A DNA stretch of 45,049 bases from Actinomycetota bacterium (GTDB taxonomy: Bacteria > Actinomycetota > Thermoleophilia > RBG-16-64-13): NCBI GenBank assembly GCA_012514635.1, contig JAAYZX010000016.1, positions 1 to 45,049 of the forward strand. Direction: 5' to 3'. Positions 1 to 8,321 of this stretch are shown one piece after another. The stretch's first letter is position 1; every line of letters begins with the position of its first letter. A program made the position numbers and the translations under genes. The notes under the pieces are model-generated. The model was not told where the DNA came from and ran no database searches. It worked only from the letters and a program-made list of their open reading frames with translations.

Positions 1-8
1 AGAAGAAG

Positions 9-81
9 TGCCCCCAGGGGAATTCGAATCCCCGCCGTCGCCTTGAAAGGGCGATGTCCTAGGCCGCTAGACGATGGGGGC
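9..81 (-). tRNA. tRNA-Glu (anticodon TTC)
   Basis: Reverse complement GCCCCCATCGTCTAGCGGCCTAGGACATCGCCCTTTCAAGGCGACGGCGGGGATTCGAATTCCCCTGGGGGCA folds as a cloverleaf; anticodon loop CTTTCAA; acceptor GCCCCCA/TGGGGGC. Confidence 0.95.
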
Positions 82-222
82 GCACCTCACTACCTGGCCG
101 GTTGAGCGACCGAGGCGGAATGCTATCACACAACCTCCGGCCCGACCACGAGTTTCATCAGCTTCGTGTCACGGTACATTCCCTCTGGCCATCTTTGCCG
201 ACTCCATCTCAAAGGAGGTGAC

Positions 223-669
223 ATGTTCAAGGAGTTCAAAGAGTTTGCGCTGAAAGGCAACCTTCTCGATTTTGCGGTAGGCCTCATTCTCGGTACTGCC
301 TTTGCCGGTCTGGTCAACTCTTTCGTGGAAGACGTCCTCATGCCCCCCATCGGCCTCATCTGGGGTAGAGATTTCACGAACCTATTCGCGGTACTAAAAG
401 AAGGTGCCGACGCGTCGGCTCCCTATGCCTCGCTGCAGGCGGCACAGGATGCAGGTGCTGTGACGTTGAACTACGGGGCGTTCATCAATCTGGTAATTAC
501 ATTCCTCATTGTGGCAATCGTACTCTTCTTTTTGGTGAAAGGCTTCAACCACCTACGTCGCACTAGAGAGGAAGTCGCTACGAAGGATTGCCCATATTGC
601 TTGACAGCGGTACCCCTCGATGCAACCCGCTGCCCGGCCTGCACCTCCGAATTGGGAACCACACACTGA
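223..669 (+). CDS. mscL: Large-conductance mechanosensitive channel MscL with C-terminal CxxC...CxxC zinc ribbon
   Basis: MFKEFKEFALKGNLLDFAVGLILGTAFAGLVNSFVEDVLMPPIG is typical MscL; AAAGGAGGTGAC RBS just upstream of ATG 223; tail CPYCLTAVPLDATRCPAC. Confidence 0.95.
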   Translation: MFKEFKEFALKGNLLDFAVGLILGTAFAGLVNSFVEDVLMPPIGLIWGRDFTNLFAVLKEGADASAPYASLQAAQDAGAVTLNYGAFINLVITFLIVAIVLFFLVKGFNHLRRTREEVATKDCPYCLTAVPLDATRCPACTSELGTTH

Positions 670-673
670 GCGC

Positions 674-754
674 CGCGCGCGGCGGCTTCCCGCCGCGCGC
701 GAACGGACAGGTAAGTGGTGGCGGCACCTGCCGATCGGCAGGTGCCGCCACCAC
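674..754. repeat. Two tandem GC-rich hairpins downstream of mscL (674-701 and 40-bp perfect palindrome 715-754)
   Basis: CGCGCGCGGCGG-cttc-CCGCCGCGCGCG, then GTGGTGGCGGCACCTGCCGA|TCGGCAGGTGCCGCCACCAC. Confidence 0.85.
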
Positions 755-944
755 CCCGCCAACACCGCTCCCATCCTTCCCCACGAGACGATTACCGCAT
801 GTTCTGCTAGTATCGCCGGTCAAGAGACACACAGTCCCCGCGCGAGAGCCCTCTCGGTACCGACACACTCCCATGACTTTTGCCCAACGGCCCGAGTGCC
901 TCGCGGCGCCCCCCACGTACCTGTTCCCGGACAAAGGCAGAGGT

Positions 945-2111
945 ATGAAGAAATCGACAACGCGGTCGGCGACGATCCTTCTGCTGGCAACCCTCATACT
1001 CATGGTTACCACCATCGCGCCCCGGCCGGTCATGGCGTCCACGTTTCCCGATGTCTCCCCCTCCAATCCGGCATACGTTGCCATAGAAGCCCTAGCCGCC
1101 CGCGGCGTAATAAGCGGAACGGTCGACGGCTACTTCAAACCTGATTCGCCTGTGACACGTGGCCAAACCGCCAAGATCCTGGTGGGATGGAAGAAGGTCA
1201 ACCCGTCATCATCGACACAGATCGCCTTCCGCGACCTCGACGCCACCTACGTCCAGTACGTACAGACGGCGGCCGCTCAAGGTTGGATGCAGGGATATCC
1301 CGATGGTTCGTTCAAGCCATACACGTCGCTGACACGTGAACAGATGGCCGTCGTAGTAGTGCGGAGCCTGGGCAAGGAGGCCGACGCCAAAGCGCTTGCT
1401 GCGTCGCAGGTGGACTCTTCTCTTCGCGCGTTCTCAGACTGCGGATCAATATCATCCACCGCGCGTCCTTATGTGGCGTTTGCGGTGAACTGGGGCCTCT
1501 TTTCGGGTGATAAGAACGGCCGTTTCAACCCCACAAATGCCATCACGCGTGCACAGTTCTGCCTCGTACTGTACCGCGCAGACCAGCGTGTCTCACTCAC
1601 CGCCAACCGCGCGGCCCTGGCGGCATTCATGGACACGCACCTCTTCAAGCCGCGCAACAGCCCCATCACCGGAGAGATGGTGCTGCAGAACACCGAGTGG
1701 TACGGGATCCCGCCCATCGTGCAGCTCGTGATCATGACGGCCGAGACCGGGCTGGGGGATCCCAAGTCGGGAGGTGAACTCGCCCGTCACAACAACTTCG
1801 GGTGCCTGCGCTACCACGGAGCCAACACGGTCTGGGGCGAGTTGTCGGACGGGAAGATCTGGGTGGCAGGGGCCGATTGGTACTCGTTCCCCACCCCACA
1901 GATCGGCATGGTCGCTTTCGGTCGCTACCTGAAGGTGGGGATGAACGGTCACTACCTCCGTTGCCTGACGGCCGGTCCACCGGACTGGCGGAGCTTCGCT
2001 GAGGTCTATTACGGCCAGAACGTCTCGGGATTCGAGGGCTACGTTGTGAAGCTCAAGGAGTACGAGGACAAATACCGCGCCATGGCAGCACAGCATGGAT
2101 TGACCCTGTAG
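945..2111 (+). CDS. Secreted SLH-domain protein with C-terminal glucosaminidase-like domain
   Basis: Signal peptide MKKSTTRSATILLLATLILMVTT; three SLH-like repeats (FPDVSPSNPAYVAIEALAARGVISGTVDGYFKPDSPVTRGQ...); C-terminal region resembling N-acetylglucosaminidase (TAETGLGDPKSGGELARHNNFGCLRY). Start chosen internal to the longer ORF 588..2111. Confidence 0.75.
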   Translation: MKKSTTRSATILLLATLILMVTTIAPRPVMASTFPDVSPSNPAYVAIEALAARGVISGTVDGYFKPDSPVTRGQTAKILVGWKKVNPSSSTQIAFRDLDATYVQYVQTAAAQGWMQGYPDGSFKPYTSLTREQMAVVVVRSLGKEADAKALAASQVDSSLRAFSDCGSISSTARPYVAFAVNWGLFSGDKNGRFNPTNAITRAQFCLVLYRADQRVSLTANRAALAAFMDTHLFKPRNSPITGEMVLQNTEWYGIPPIVQLVIMTAETGLGDPKSGGELARHNNFGCLRYHGANTVWGELSDGKIWVAGADWYSFPTPQIGMVAFGRYLKVGMNGHYLRCLTAGPPDWRSFAEVYYGQNVSGFEGYVVKLKEYEDKYRAMAAQHGLTL

Positions 2112-2171
2112 GCGAGACGTGCGGGAAGCTCGGGCAACCTAACTCCCCACTATGCAACAACGAAAACAAAA

Positions 2172-2196
2172 AGCCCCGCGGTGCGGGGCTTTCTTC
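2172..2196. terminator. Rho-independent terminator
   Basis: AGCCCCGC-ggt-GCGGGGCT followed by TTCTTCTTTCTT; A-tract on the other side, so possibly bidirectional. Confidence 0.8.
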
Positions 2197-2207
2197 TTTC
2201 TTATAGA

Positions 2208-2244
2208 TGAGCCGTGCTGGATTCGAACCAGCGATCATCGGATT
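2208..2244 (-). other. Truncated tRNA-Lys 3'-end copy (att-like remnant)
   Basis: TGAGCCGTGCTGGATTCGAACCAGCGATCATCGGATT is identical to 5472..5508 except for one base, then diverges. Confidence 0.85.
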
Positions 2245-2420
2245 CGTAGGCCACTCCAGGCCTGTAGAAAGGCCCAGTCGAACGGGAAGGGTGTGGATGA
2301 GATCGGACTCATGATGCTCTGACTGTGAGACTAGAATTCCTAAATATAGTCACAATTCGGCAAGGCCCCGGCTCCGGCTGGAGCCTTGGCTTTCTTGGCG
2401 GACCACGTTAGTGTCCACAG

Positions 2421-2518
2421 AAGTGGTGTACGAGTCCCCCGGTCACCTGAGGTCTTGAGATGAGGTGACCACTGCTCCATCCTCGAGGATGGAGCGATCG
2501 AGAGTTCGTACACCACTT
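2421..2518. repeat. Nested inverted-repeat structure (three-way junction)
   Basis: Outer 13-bp stem AAGTGGTGTACGA (2421-2433) / TCGTACACCACTT (2506-2518) encloses GGTCACCT..AGGTGACC (2441-2470) and perfect palindrome GCTCCATCCTCGAGGATGGAGC (2474-2495). Confidence 0.85.
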
Positions 2519-2813
2519 GACAGGACGTGGCCTATCATGACCTAAAAAGTTGACCCAAAATCTCAAATCACCGCCCAAATATCATTTGTGCGTTAAGGGA
2601 AACGCCAACGAGCAAGTGGGGTGTTCACTTTTTTAGAAAGGGTGTTCATTCTGACGTTTGATGTTCAATAAGGGCATAGAAAAACCTCGGCAGAGTCGAT
2701 TCAGCTCATGTCTAGGTTTTTGATTCCTTGTAGGGGTGTTGTTACCATGGATAATATGGATTATATTCAATATTGCCCTAGATATTGGTTCTACAAACTA
2801 CTAAGAGGAGAAT

Positions 2814-4322
2814 ATGATGAAGACCCATCATCTAACACTTATTTTACTTCTGGTATCTGTGTTTGCCTTGGCCACAGGTTGCGCGGGTGAATCTGAACCA
2901 ACACCAGAATCGTCAGCAGTCATTACCACAGAGACAGTTGTTACTACAGAAACGACAGAGGCGCCGGTTGAAACAACAGTCCCTGAAATACAAGGGGAGC
3001 CCGAGCTGGTGTGGAGCCACGAACACGGGCATCCTATCTCCAGTGTAGCCACATCCGGCGAAACCGTAGCTGTAGGGGAGTTCAAAGTAACTTACATCCA
3101 CCACCTCTCGGATGGCTCGCTGATGGATGTTCTGATACATGAGCATGACGTGGAGGATATGGAGTTCTCCACCGACGGAAGACTCCTAGGTGCGGGCCAG
3201 GGATATTACGGTGTGCTTCTCACGGATCTCACAGACGACGCCGAACCGCAGACCGTTGGAAGCGGGCACAACAGCCGCCTCGCCTTTTCTCCTGATGGTC
3301 TTCATATAGCGACAGGTAATCGCGACGGGGTCGTTTGGATCTGGGAGCTTGACGGTCTGACCCAGACGGCCACTCTCGAAAACCCTGATGTTGCAAGCAA
3401 TACGGTTACACAAAGATGGCTGCTCGCCATCGATTACCATCCGGCAGGCGAACTGCTGGCAGCAACACACACTGACGGCACCATCTATATCTGGGATATC
3501 GCGAACCAAGAAGTAGTCCAATCACTGCAATATGGTGCCGACGTAACAGCAAACAACACCTTCCGCTTTTCGCCAGACGGCAACGGAATGGCTTGTGCAG
3601 TAACGGAGAGCGGTGAACAGTTGATTCGACTGATGGCAGTCGATGGCGGTGATGCGATACGCGATATGGTCGTGCCGGAACGCGTGATGGACCTGAACTT
3701 CTCTCCCGATGGCAGCTTACTGGCAGTCGCGTCCCGCGAGGCCACGACCATATGGGATGTTGCTTCCGGGGAGTTGATCTCTACCCTAGATCAGACCATA
3801 ACCCCGCCCGACAATACACCGAAAGCATTGACGTTCACGCCCGACGGAGGGCACCTGGCCGTAGGGCTCTGGGACGGAACGATCGAGTTGTGGCGGCTTC
3901 CCGGGGCTGAACCGATAGCTCCTCCGCCAATCGATATGCGCACACCCCCGCCGTTGCCCGGCGATGTTCTATTCGACACCGGCAGCGCAGAGTTGAAGCA
4001 GGAAGCGTTCGTTGAGCTGGAAGCGCTCGCGGAAGAGCTCTATGCCAACTTTACGAAAGCCACGATCACGTTCGTCGGTCATACAGACAGTCGGGGCGAC
4101 GCACAGAGCAACCTTCAGCTCTCGATCGACAGAGCGCAAGCTATCAAAGACTGGTTCCAGGACTGGGCTGACGCAAAGGGCGCCAGTGGATGGGTCTTGC
4201 TTGTCGACGGCAAAGGTGACACCGAGTTGAAAGTGCCCGATGTCGATATCGAAGGCAACTTTCTTGATGATGCCGGTGCATTGAACCGTCGCGTGGAGAT
4301 AGAGATAGACACCGATGAATGA
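2814..4322 (+). CDS. Lipoprotein with WD40-like beta-propeller and C-terminal OmpA-like peptidoglycan-binding domain
   Basis: Signal/lipobox LLLVSVFALATGC; repeats such as LAFSPDGLHIATGNRDGVVWIWEL; OmpA motif VLFDTGSAEL...ITFVGHTDSRGDAQSNLQLSIDRAQAIKDWF; AGAGGAG RBS. Confidence 0.85.
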   Translation: MMKTHHLTLILLLVSVFALATGCAGESEPTPESSAVITTETVVTTETTEAPVETTVPEIQGEPELVWSHEHGHPISSVATSGETVAVGEFKVTYIHHLSDGSLMDVLIHEHDVEDMEFSTDGRLLGAGQGYYGVLLTDLTDDAEPQTVGSGHNSRLAFSPDGLHIATGNRDGVVWIWELDGLTQTATLENPDVASNTVTQRWLLAIDYHPAGELLAATHTDGTIYIWDIANQEVVQSLQYGADVTANNTFRFSPDGNGMACAVTESGEQLIRLMAVDGGDAIRDMVVPERVMDLNFSPDGSLLAVASREATTIWDVASGELISTLDQTITPPDNTPKALTFTPDGGHLAVGLWDGTIELWRLPGAEPIAPPPIDMRTPPPLPGDVLFDTGSAELKQEAFVELEALAEELYANFTKATITFVGHTDSRGDAQSNLQLSIDRAQAIKDWFQDWADAKGASGWVLLVDGKGDTELKVPDVDIEGNFLDDAGALNRRVEIEIDTDE

Positions 4323-4407
4323 TGATGACCAATCGGGATACTACGGCCCGGCTGCAAAGGCTCCTGAGATGCAGGTCAAAACAAAGATGGAAGGAGGAGC
4401 TGTAAGA

Positions 4408-5037
4408 ATGAAAAGACTGACCATCATGATCTTGGCGACTTTGGTGATTCTGGCTTTGGCTGGATGCGGAGGGGATGACGGAACAGCTGGTTCCGCTGGC
4501 TCTACTAGCGATACCGCTACAAAAGTCGATAGCTCCACATCGGACGCAGCCCAAGGCGGCGCTGATGATGCAGAACAGAACAAAGAGACGGCGCAGTCTC
4601 ATGACAGCGTACCTGATCCAGATGTTCCTGTGTATCCGAATGCGGAAGAGGTATACAACGATAAAGGCACAATATTCTACGTGACCACTGATTCAGGTGA
4701 GAAAGTAAGCAAATTCTATGAAGGTCATTCGTACCTTAACGAAGGTAAGAAAGCCCGTAATATGGGTGAAGGATTTTATGAGTATCGGACGCCCCTGGTA
4801 GAGCTTGTGCTGGCTGTTTCGAGGGGTTACACGGCGAGGGACAGTGCTGATGAGAATCCTCAGGAAGAGATAGGCGAGATGAATGCTTATATCGATGAAT
4901 TCGGGGGACTATCGTCAGTGCTTATTCTCGATGTTAGTGCCGATTCACAAATCAGAGAACAGATGATCGAGCACTATTCTTCGGACATCCCTCTTGATAA
5001 AACGCTGATCATGTTCGGATTCCAGGACAAATTGTAG
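4408..5037 (+). CDS. Putative lipoprotein of unknown function
   Basis: MKRLTIMILATLVILALAGCGGDDG lipobox; GGAGGAGC RBS upstream of ATG 4408. Confidence 0.7.
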   Translation: MKRLTIMILATLVILALAGCGGDDGTAGSAGSTSDTATKVDSSTSDAAQGGADDAEQNKETAQSHDSVPDPDVPVYPNAEEVYNDKGTIFYVTTDSGEKVSKFYEGHSYLNEGKKARNMGEGFYEYRTPLVELVLAVSRGYTARDSADENPQEEIGEMNAYIDEFGGLSSVLILDVSADSQIREQMIEHYSSDIPLDKTLIMFGFQDKL

Positions 5038-5179
5038 GAAACGTACTCTGCATGTTCGACCGGGCAGCGAGGTTGGTGTGTGGCCGCTGGGTCTCGGTCT
5101 TGTCCGATGATGACACTGTGGATTTTTCAGTCGTCATGGCGGGGGATGAGGCGACAGAGTGCCGACAGGGGCTGCACTG

Positions 5180-5412
5180 GAGAGGAGACACATCGACTCT
5201 ACCCAGCCTACTTATTGGCCGCTACCACAGGGATGCGCCGTGGAGAAATCCTGGGACTGAAATGGGGCAATGTTGATCTGGAGGCCAAGACTATCTGGAT
5301 CAGGGAGACTCTGATCAGTGTTGGCTACAAGGTTCGCCTCTCGCAGACCAGGTTGCCAAGCTGGTATTCGGCAGCTGTGGTTAGCATTTGGTTAGCAAAT
5401 GGCGCGGTCTGA
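5180..5412 (+). pseudogene. Tyrosine recombinase/phage integrase remnant
   Basis: Frame contains AATTGMRRGEILGLKWGNVDLEAKTIWIRETLISVGYKVRLSQ, typical of tyrosine integrase catalytic domains, then skips to a C-terminus-like tail directly abutting tRNA-Lys; N-terminal part and the RHRRY-containing part are missing. Confidence 0.75.
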
Positions 5413-5441
5413 GCAGCCGCCCAACTCGTGCAGAACAGAAA

Positions 5442-5464
5442 AGCCCCGCAAAACGGGGCTTTTC
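5442..5464. terminator. Terminator downstream of tRNA-Lys (possibly bidirectional)
   Basis: AGCCCCG-caaaa-CGGGGCT flanked by AAAA and TTTT. Confidence 0.75.
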
Positions 5465-5471
5465 TTATAGG

Positions 5472-5544
5472 TGAGCCGTGCTGGATTCGAACCAGCGACC
5501 ATCGGATTAAAAGTCCGGTGCTCTACCAGCTGAGCTAACGGCCC
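5472..5544 (-). tRNA. tRNA-Lys (anticodon TTT)
   Basis: Reverse complement GGGCCGTTAGCTCAGCTGGTAGAGCACCGGACTTTTAATCCGATGGTCGCTGGTTCGAATCCAGCACGGCTCA; anticodon loop ACTTTTAAT. Confidence 0.95.
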
Positions 5545-5744
5545 ACACCCACTACAGGAGACCGCGGCCGACGCCACCTCGGATGCAGCCTTCCGTGACG
5601 AGTTTAGCTCAGCGTCTGAGAGACCGTCAAACCAACCCGCGACCGTTCGAGCAGTATCGGCCTCCCTGCTGTGCCACAGTCACTGCAAAACCCGGCCGCG
5701 CGCGTTATTACGCCGCCCGACACGTCCCGCTGCCCGTCCCGAAT

Positions 5745-6035
5745 CTACCTCCGCTTGGGCCAGGTCTTGGCCGCCCATCCGTAGATCGCGACCACAGCAC
5801 CCAAGACTACCAGCCCGGCCTCAACTATCCACAGTACAACGTTGACCCCGATACCGACATCCAACGTCCACAATGTACGGGTGAGCAAAAAGGCCGCGGC
5901 CCCCACAAAGATCATGACAACACCGGGGAATACTAAAATCGCCGGTGTGATGCTCCGCCAGTTGCGAATAGGCTCCAACAGGTCGTGCACCACCGACTGC
6001 TTCTTTTCTTTCATATCATCCTCCTTATGCGCCAT
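5745..6035 (-). CDS. Small predicted membrane protein
   Basis: Two hydrophobic segments (ITPAILVFPGVVMIFVGAAAFLL; VVLWIVEAGLVVLGAVVAIYGW); same strand as the pur genes; start may be internal (MKEKKQS). Confidence 0.6.
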   Translation of the reverse strand: MAHKEDDMKEKKQSVVHDLLEPIRNWRSITPAILVFPGVVMIFVGAAAFLLTRTLWTLDVGIGVNVVLWIVEAGLVVLGAVVAIYGWAAKTWPKRR

Positions 6036-6063
6036 CTCACCGCGATAGCTGCGGCCAACGCCT

Positions 6064-7605
6064 TTAGTGACGGAAGTGTCTCCGCCCCGTCATGACCATA
6101 GCCATACCCCTCGCTTCCGCCACGTCCCGAACCTCATCATCACGCTTGGAGCCACCAGGGTGGATGGCGCAGGTTACTCCAGCATCGGCGACTACTTCCA
6201 GGGCGTCCGGGAAGGGGAAGAAGGCATCGGATGCCACGGCTGCGCCCTCGAAGGAATGTTGCGCCTTCTGTAGCGCGATCCGCGACGAATCCACCCGGCT
6301 CATCTGCCCCGCGCCGACACCCACAGTCATCAGGTTCTTCACCACCACTATGGCGTTGGACTTCACGTGTTTGGCCACCCGCCATCCAAAGAGCAGATCC
6401 TCCCACTCCAACTCGGTGGGGTTCCGTGATGTCACCACCCGCATGGCGTCGCGCTCGTCGGTTTCTAGATCGCGGTCCTGAACCAGAAGCCCGCCGGCAA
6501 TCTTCTTCATGTCCGTGCGATAGCCCGAACTGCCACGTCGACCCGCGTCCACTAATATGCGGATGTCCGGCTTGCGCGTCAGTATCTCGAGTGCCTCCTG
6601 CTCAAAGCCCGGGGCCGACACCACCTCAATGAACACCTTTGCCATCTCAGTAGCCAGCTCGGCATCAACCACGCGGTTCAAGGCATACACTCCCCCGAAC
6701 GCCGAGACAGGATCACAAGAGAAGGCGCGCTCGTAGGCCACGCCGACATGCTCGGCCACACACACACCGCACGGATTGTTGTGCTTGATGATGACGCAAC
6801 ACGGTAACGCAAACTCGTCAACTACACGACGTGCCGCATCTAGATCCAGAAGATTGTTGAAGGAAAGCTGTGCACCGTGGAGTTGCTGGATAAGCGGGAG
6901 AGCCTCGGGCGACGTAGAGGCATCGATGTAGAAGGCGCCTCGCTGGTGCGGGTTTTCGCCGTAGCGAAGGCTCTGCACTTTCTTGAAGCCGAGATGCAGC
7001 TCGCTGGGAAAGTCACCTTCCACGTCATTGAACCACGTGGAGATTGCTGCGTCGTACGAAGCGGTGTGATTGAAAGCCGTGCGCGCCAATCGTTTGCGGG
7101 TCTCGGGCGACAACTCCCCTTTGTTGGAGCGCATCTCCGCCAGTACACCCGCGTAGTCCGCCGGATCAACTACGACAGCCACTCCTGTGAAGTTCTTGGC
7201 CGCCGCCCGCACCATGGTGGGACCACCGATGTCGATGTTCTCGATGGCTTCTTCCTCGGTGACGCCCTTGCGGGCAACTGTGGCCTCGAAGGGGTACAGA
7301 TTAACCACCACCAGATCGATGGGGGCGATACCCAGCTCGCGAATGGCTTGAAGGTGTTCGGGCACTTCCCGATTGGCCAGAATACCGGCATGAATAAAAG
7401 GATGCAGCGTCTTCACCCTCCCATCCATAATTTCCGGGAACCCCGTCACCGTCGAGACCGGCACAATCTTCAGACCCAACTCAGACAGATAACGAGCCGT
7501 CCCGCCCGTCGAGACGATCTCCACCCCCAGTTCCACCAATCCACGTGCAAAGTCTGCCAACCCGGCTTTGTCGGAAACCGATACCAGCGCTCGGCGAATG
7601 CTCAC
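6064..7605 (-). CDS. purH: Bifunctional AICAR transformylase/IMP cyclohydrolase
   Basis: MSIRRALVSVSDKAGLADFARGLVELGVEIVSTGGTARYL...; full-length 513 aa. Confidence 0.97.
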   Translation of the reverse strand: MSIRRALVSVSDKAGLADFARGLVELGVEIVSTGGTARYLSELGLKIVPVSTVTGFPEIMDGRVKTLHPFIHAGILANREVPEHLQAIRELGIAPIDLVVVNLYPFEATVARKGVTEEEAIENIDIGGPTMVRAAAKNFTGVAVVVDPADYAGVLAEMRSNKGELSPETRKRLARTAFNHTASYDAAISTWFNDVEGDFPSELHLGFKKVQSLRYGENPHQRGAFYIDASTSPEALPLIQQLHGAQLSFNNLLDLDAARRVVDEFALPCCVIIKHNNPCGVCVAEHVGVAYERAFSCDPVSAFGGVYALNRVVDAELATEMAKVFIEVVSAPGFEQEALEILTRKPDIRILVDAGRRGSSGYRTDMKKIAGGLLVQDRDLETDERDAMRVVTSRNPTELEWEDLLFGWRVAKHVKSNAIVVVKNLMTVGVGAGQMSRVDSSRIALQKAQHSFEGAAVASDAFFPFPDALEVVADAGVTCAIHPGGSKRDDEVRDVAEARGMAMVMTGRRHFRH

Positions 7606-8321
7606 AATCCTACCGTCCTTTGCTCTCGATCCGTCGACAACCCATCGATACGCACCATGCGCGACCCCGGCCGTGGAGGAATCACCACTCCTCCAGCGAT
7701 CAACTCCACCACGCGGGGCAGCAGTACATGTTCCACGTCGTGGATGCGCGTGGCGAGACTTTCTACCGTGTCGTCGTCACGCACCTCCAATGCCTGCTGT
7801 AGAATCACCGGTCCGGTGTCCATTCCCTCATCGACGAAGTGTATGGTCACACCCGTCACCTTCACACCATACTGCAGAGCCTCCTGCACGGCCTGCGTTC
7901 CCGGAAACGAGGGCAGCAATGCCGGATGTAGGTTGATCACTCTGTGGGGAAAACGTCTCAGGAATTCGGCAGTCAGCAGATGCATGTACCCTGCCAGCAC
8001 CACCAAGCGTACGCCGCGCACAGCGATAGCGTCGGCCATGGCGCGATCACGGTCCTCGCGGCTGGAGTAGTCCTCGAGACGGAACACAGCCGTAGGAATT
8101 CCCGCCCGTTTCGCCCGTTCCAGGGCAAACACCCCAGGCACATTGCTTACTACCAACACCACCTCAACACCGGCCACACGACCATGTAGGATATCAATAA
8201 TGGCCTGGAGATTGGACCCACTGCCCGAAACCAACACGGCAATTGGAAACTCTGCCCGAGAATCCACGCACACGTCTCGACCTATGTCGTCCCGCTCCCT
8301 GTTGGTTTTAGACGCCATCAC
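7602..8321 (-). CDS. purN: Phosphoribosylglycinamide formyltransferase
   Basis: IAVLVSGSGSNLQAIID...NLHPALLPSFPG...GVTIHFVDEGMDTGPVILQ; overlaps purH start. Confidence 0.96.
   Translation of the reverse strand: MMASKTNRERDDIGRDVCVDSRAEFPIAVLVSGSGSNLQAIIDILHGRVAGVEVVLVVSNVPGVFALERAKRAGIPTAVFRLEDYSSREDRDRAMADAIAVRGVRLVVLAGYMHLLTAEFLRRFPHRVINLHPALLPSFPGTQAVQEALQYGVKVTGVTIHFVDEGMDTGPVILQQALEVRDDDTVESLATRIHDVEHVLLPRVVELIAGGVVIPPRPGSRMVRIDGLSTDREQRTVGL

Noticed and set aside
588-944. N-terminal extension of the SLH protein ORF
   Set aside because: It overlaps mscL and the tandem palindromes; a normal signal peptide starts at ATG 945.
2708-2890. 60-aa ORF overlapping the WD40-OmpA start
   Set aside because: Short, no conserved motif, overlaps a well-supported lipoprotein start in another frame; could be noise.
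6877-8070. 397-aa plus-strand ORF antisense to purH/purN
   Set aside because: Shadow ORF of high-GC coding sequence; no family features, overlaps two certain genes.
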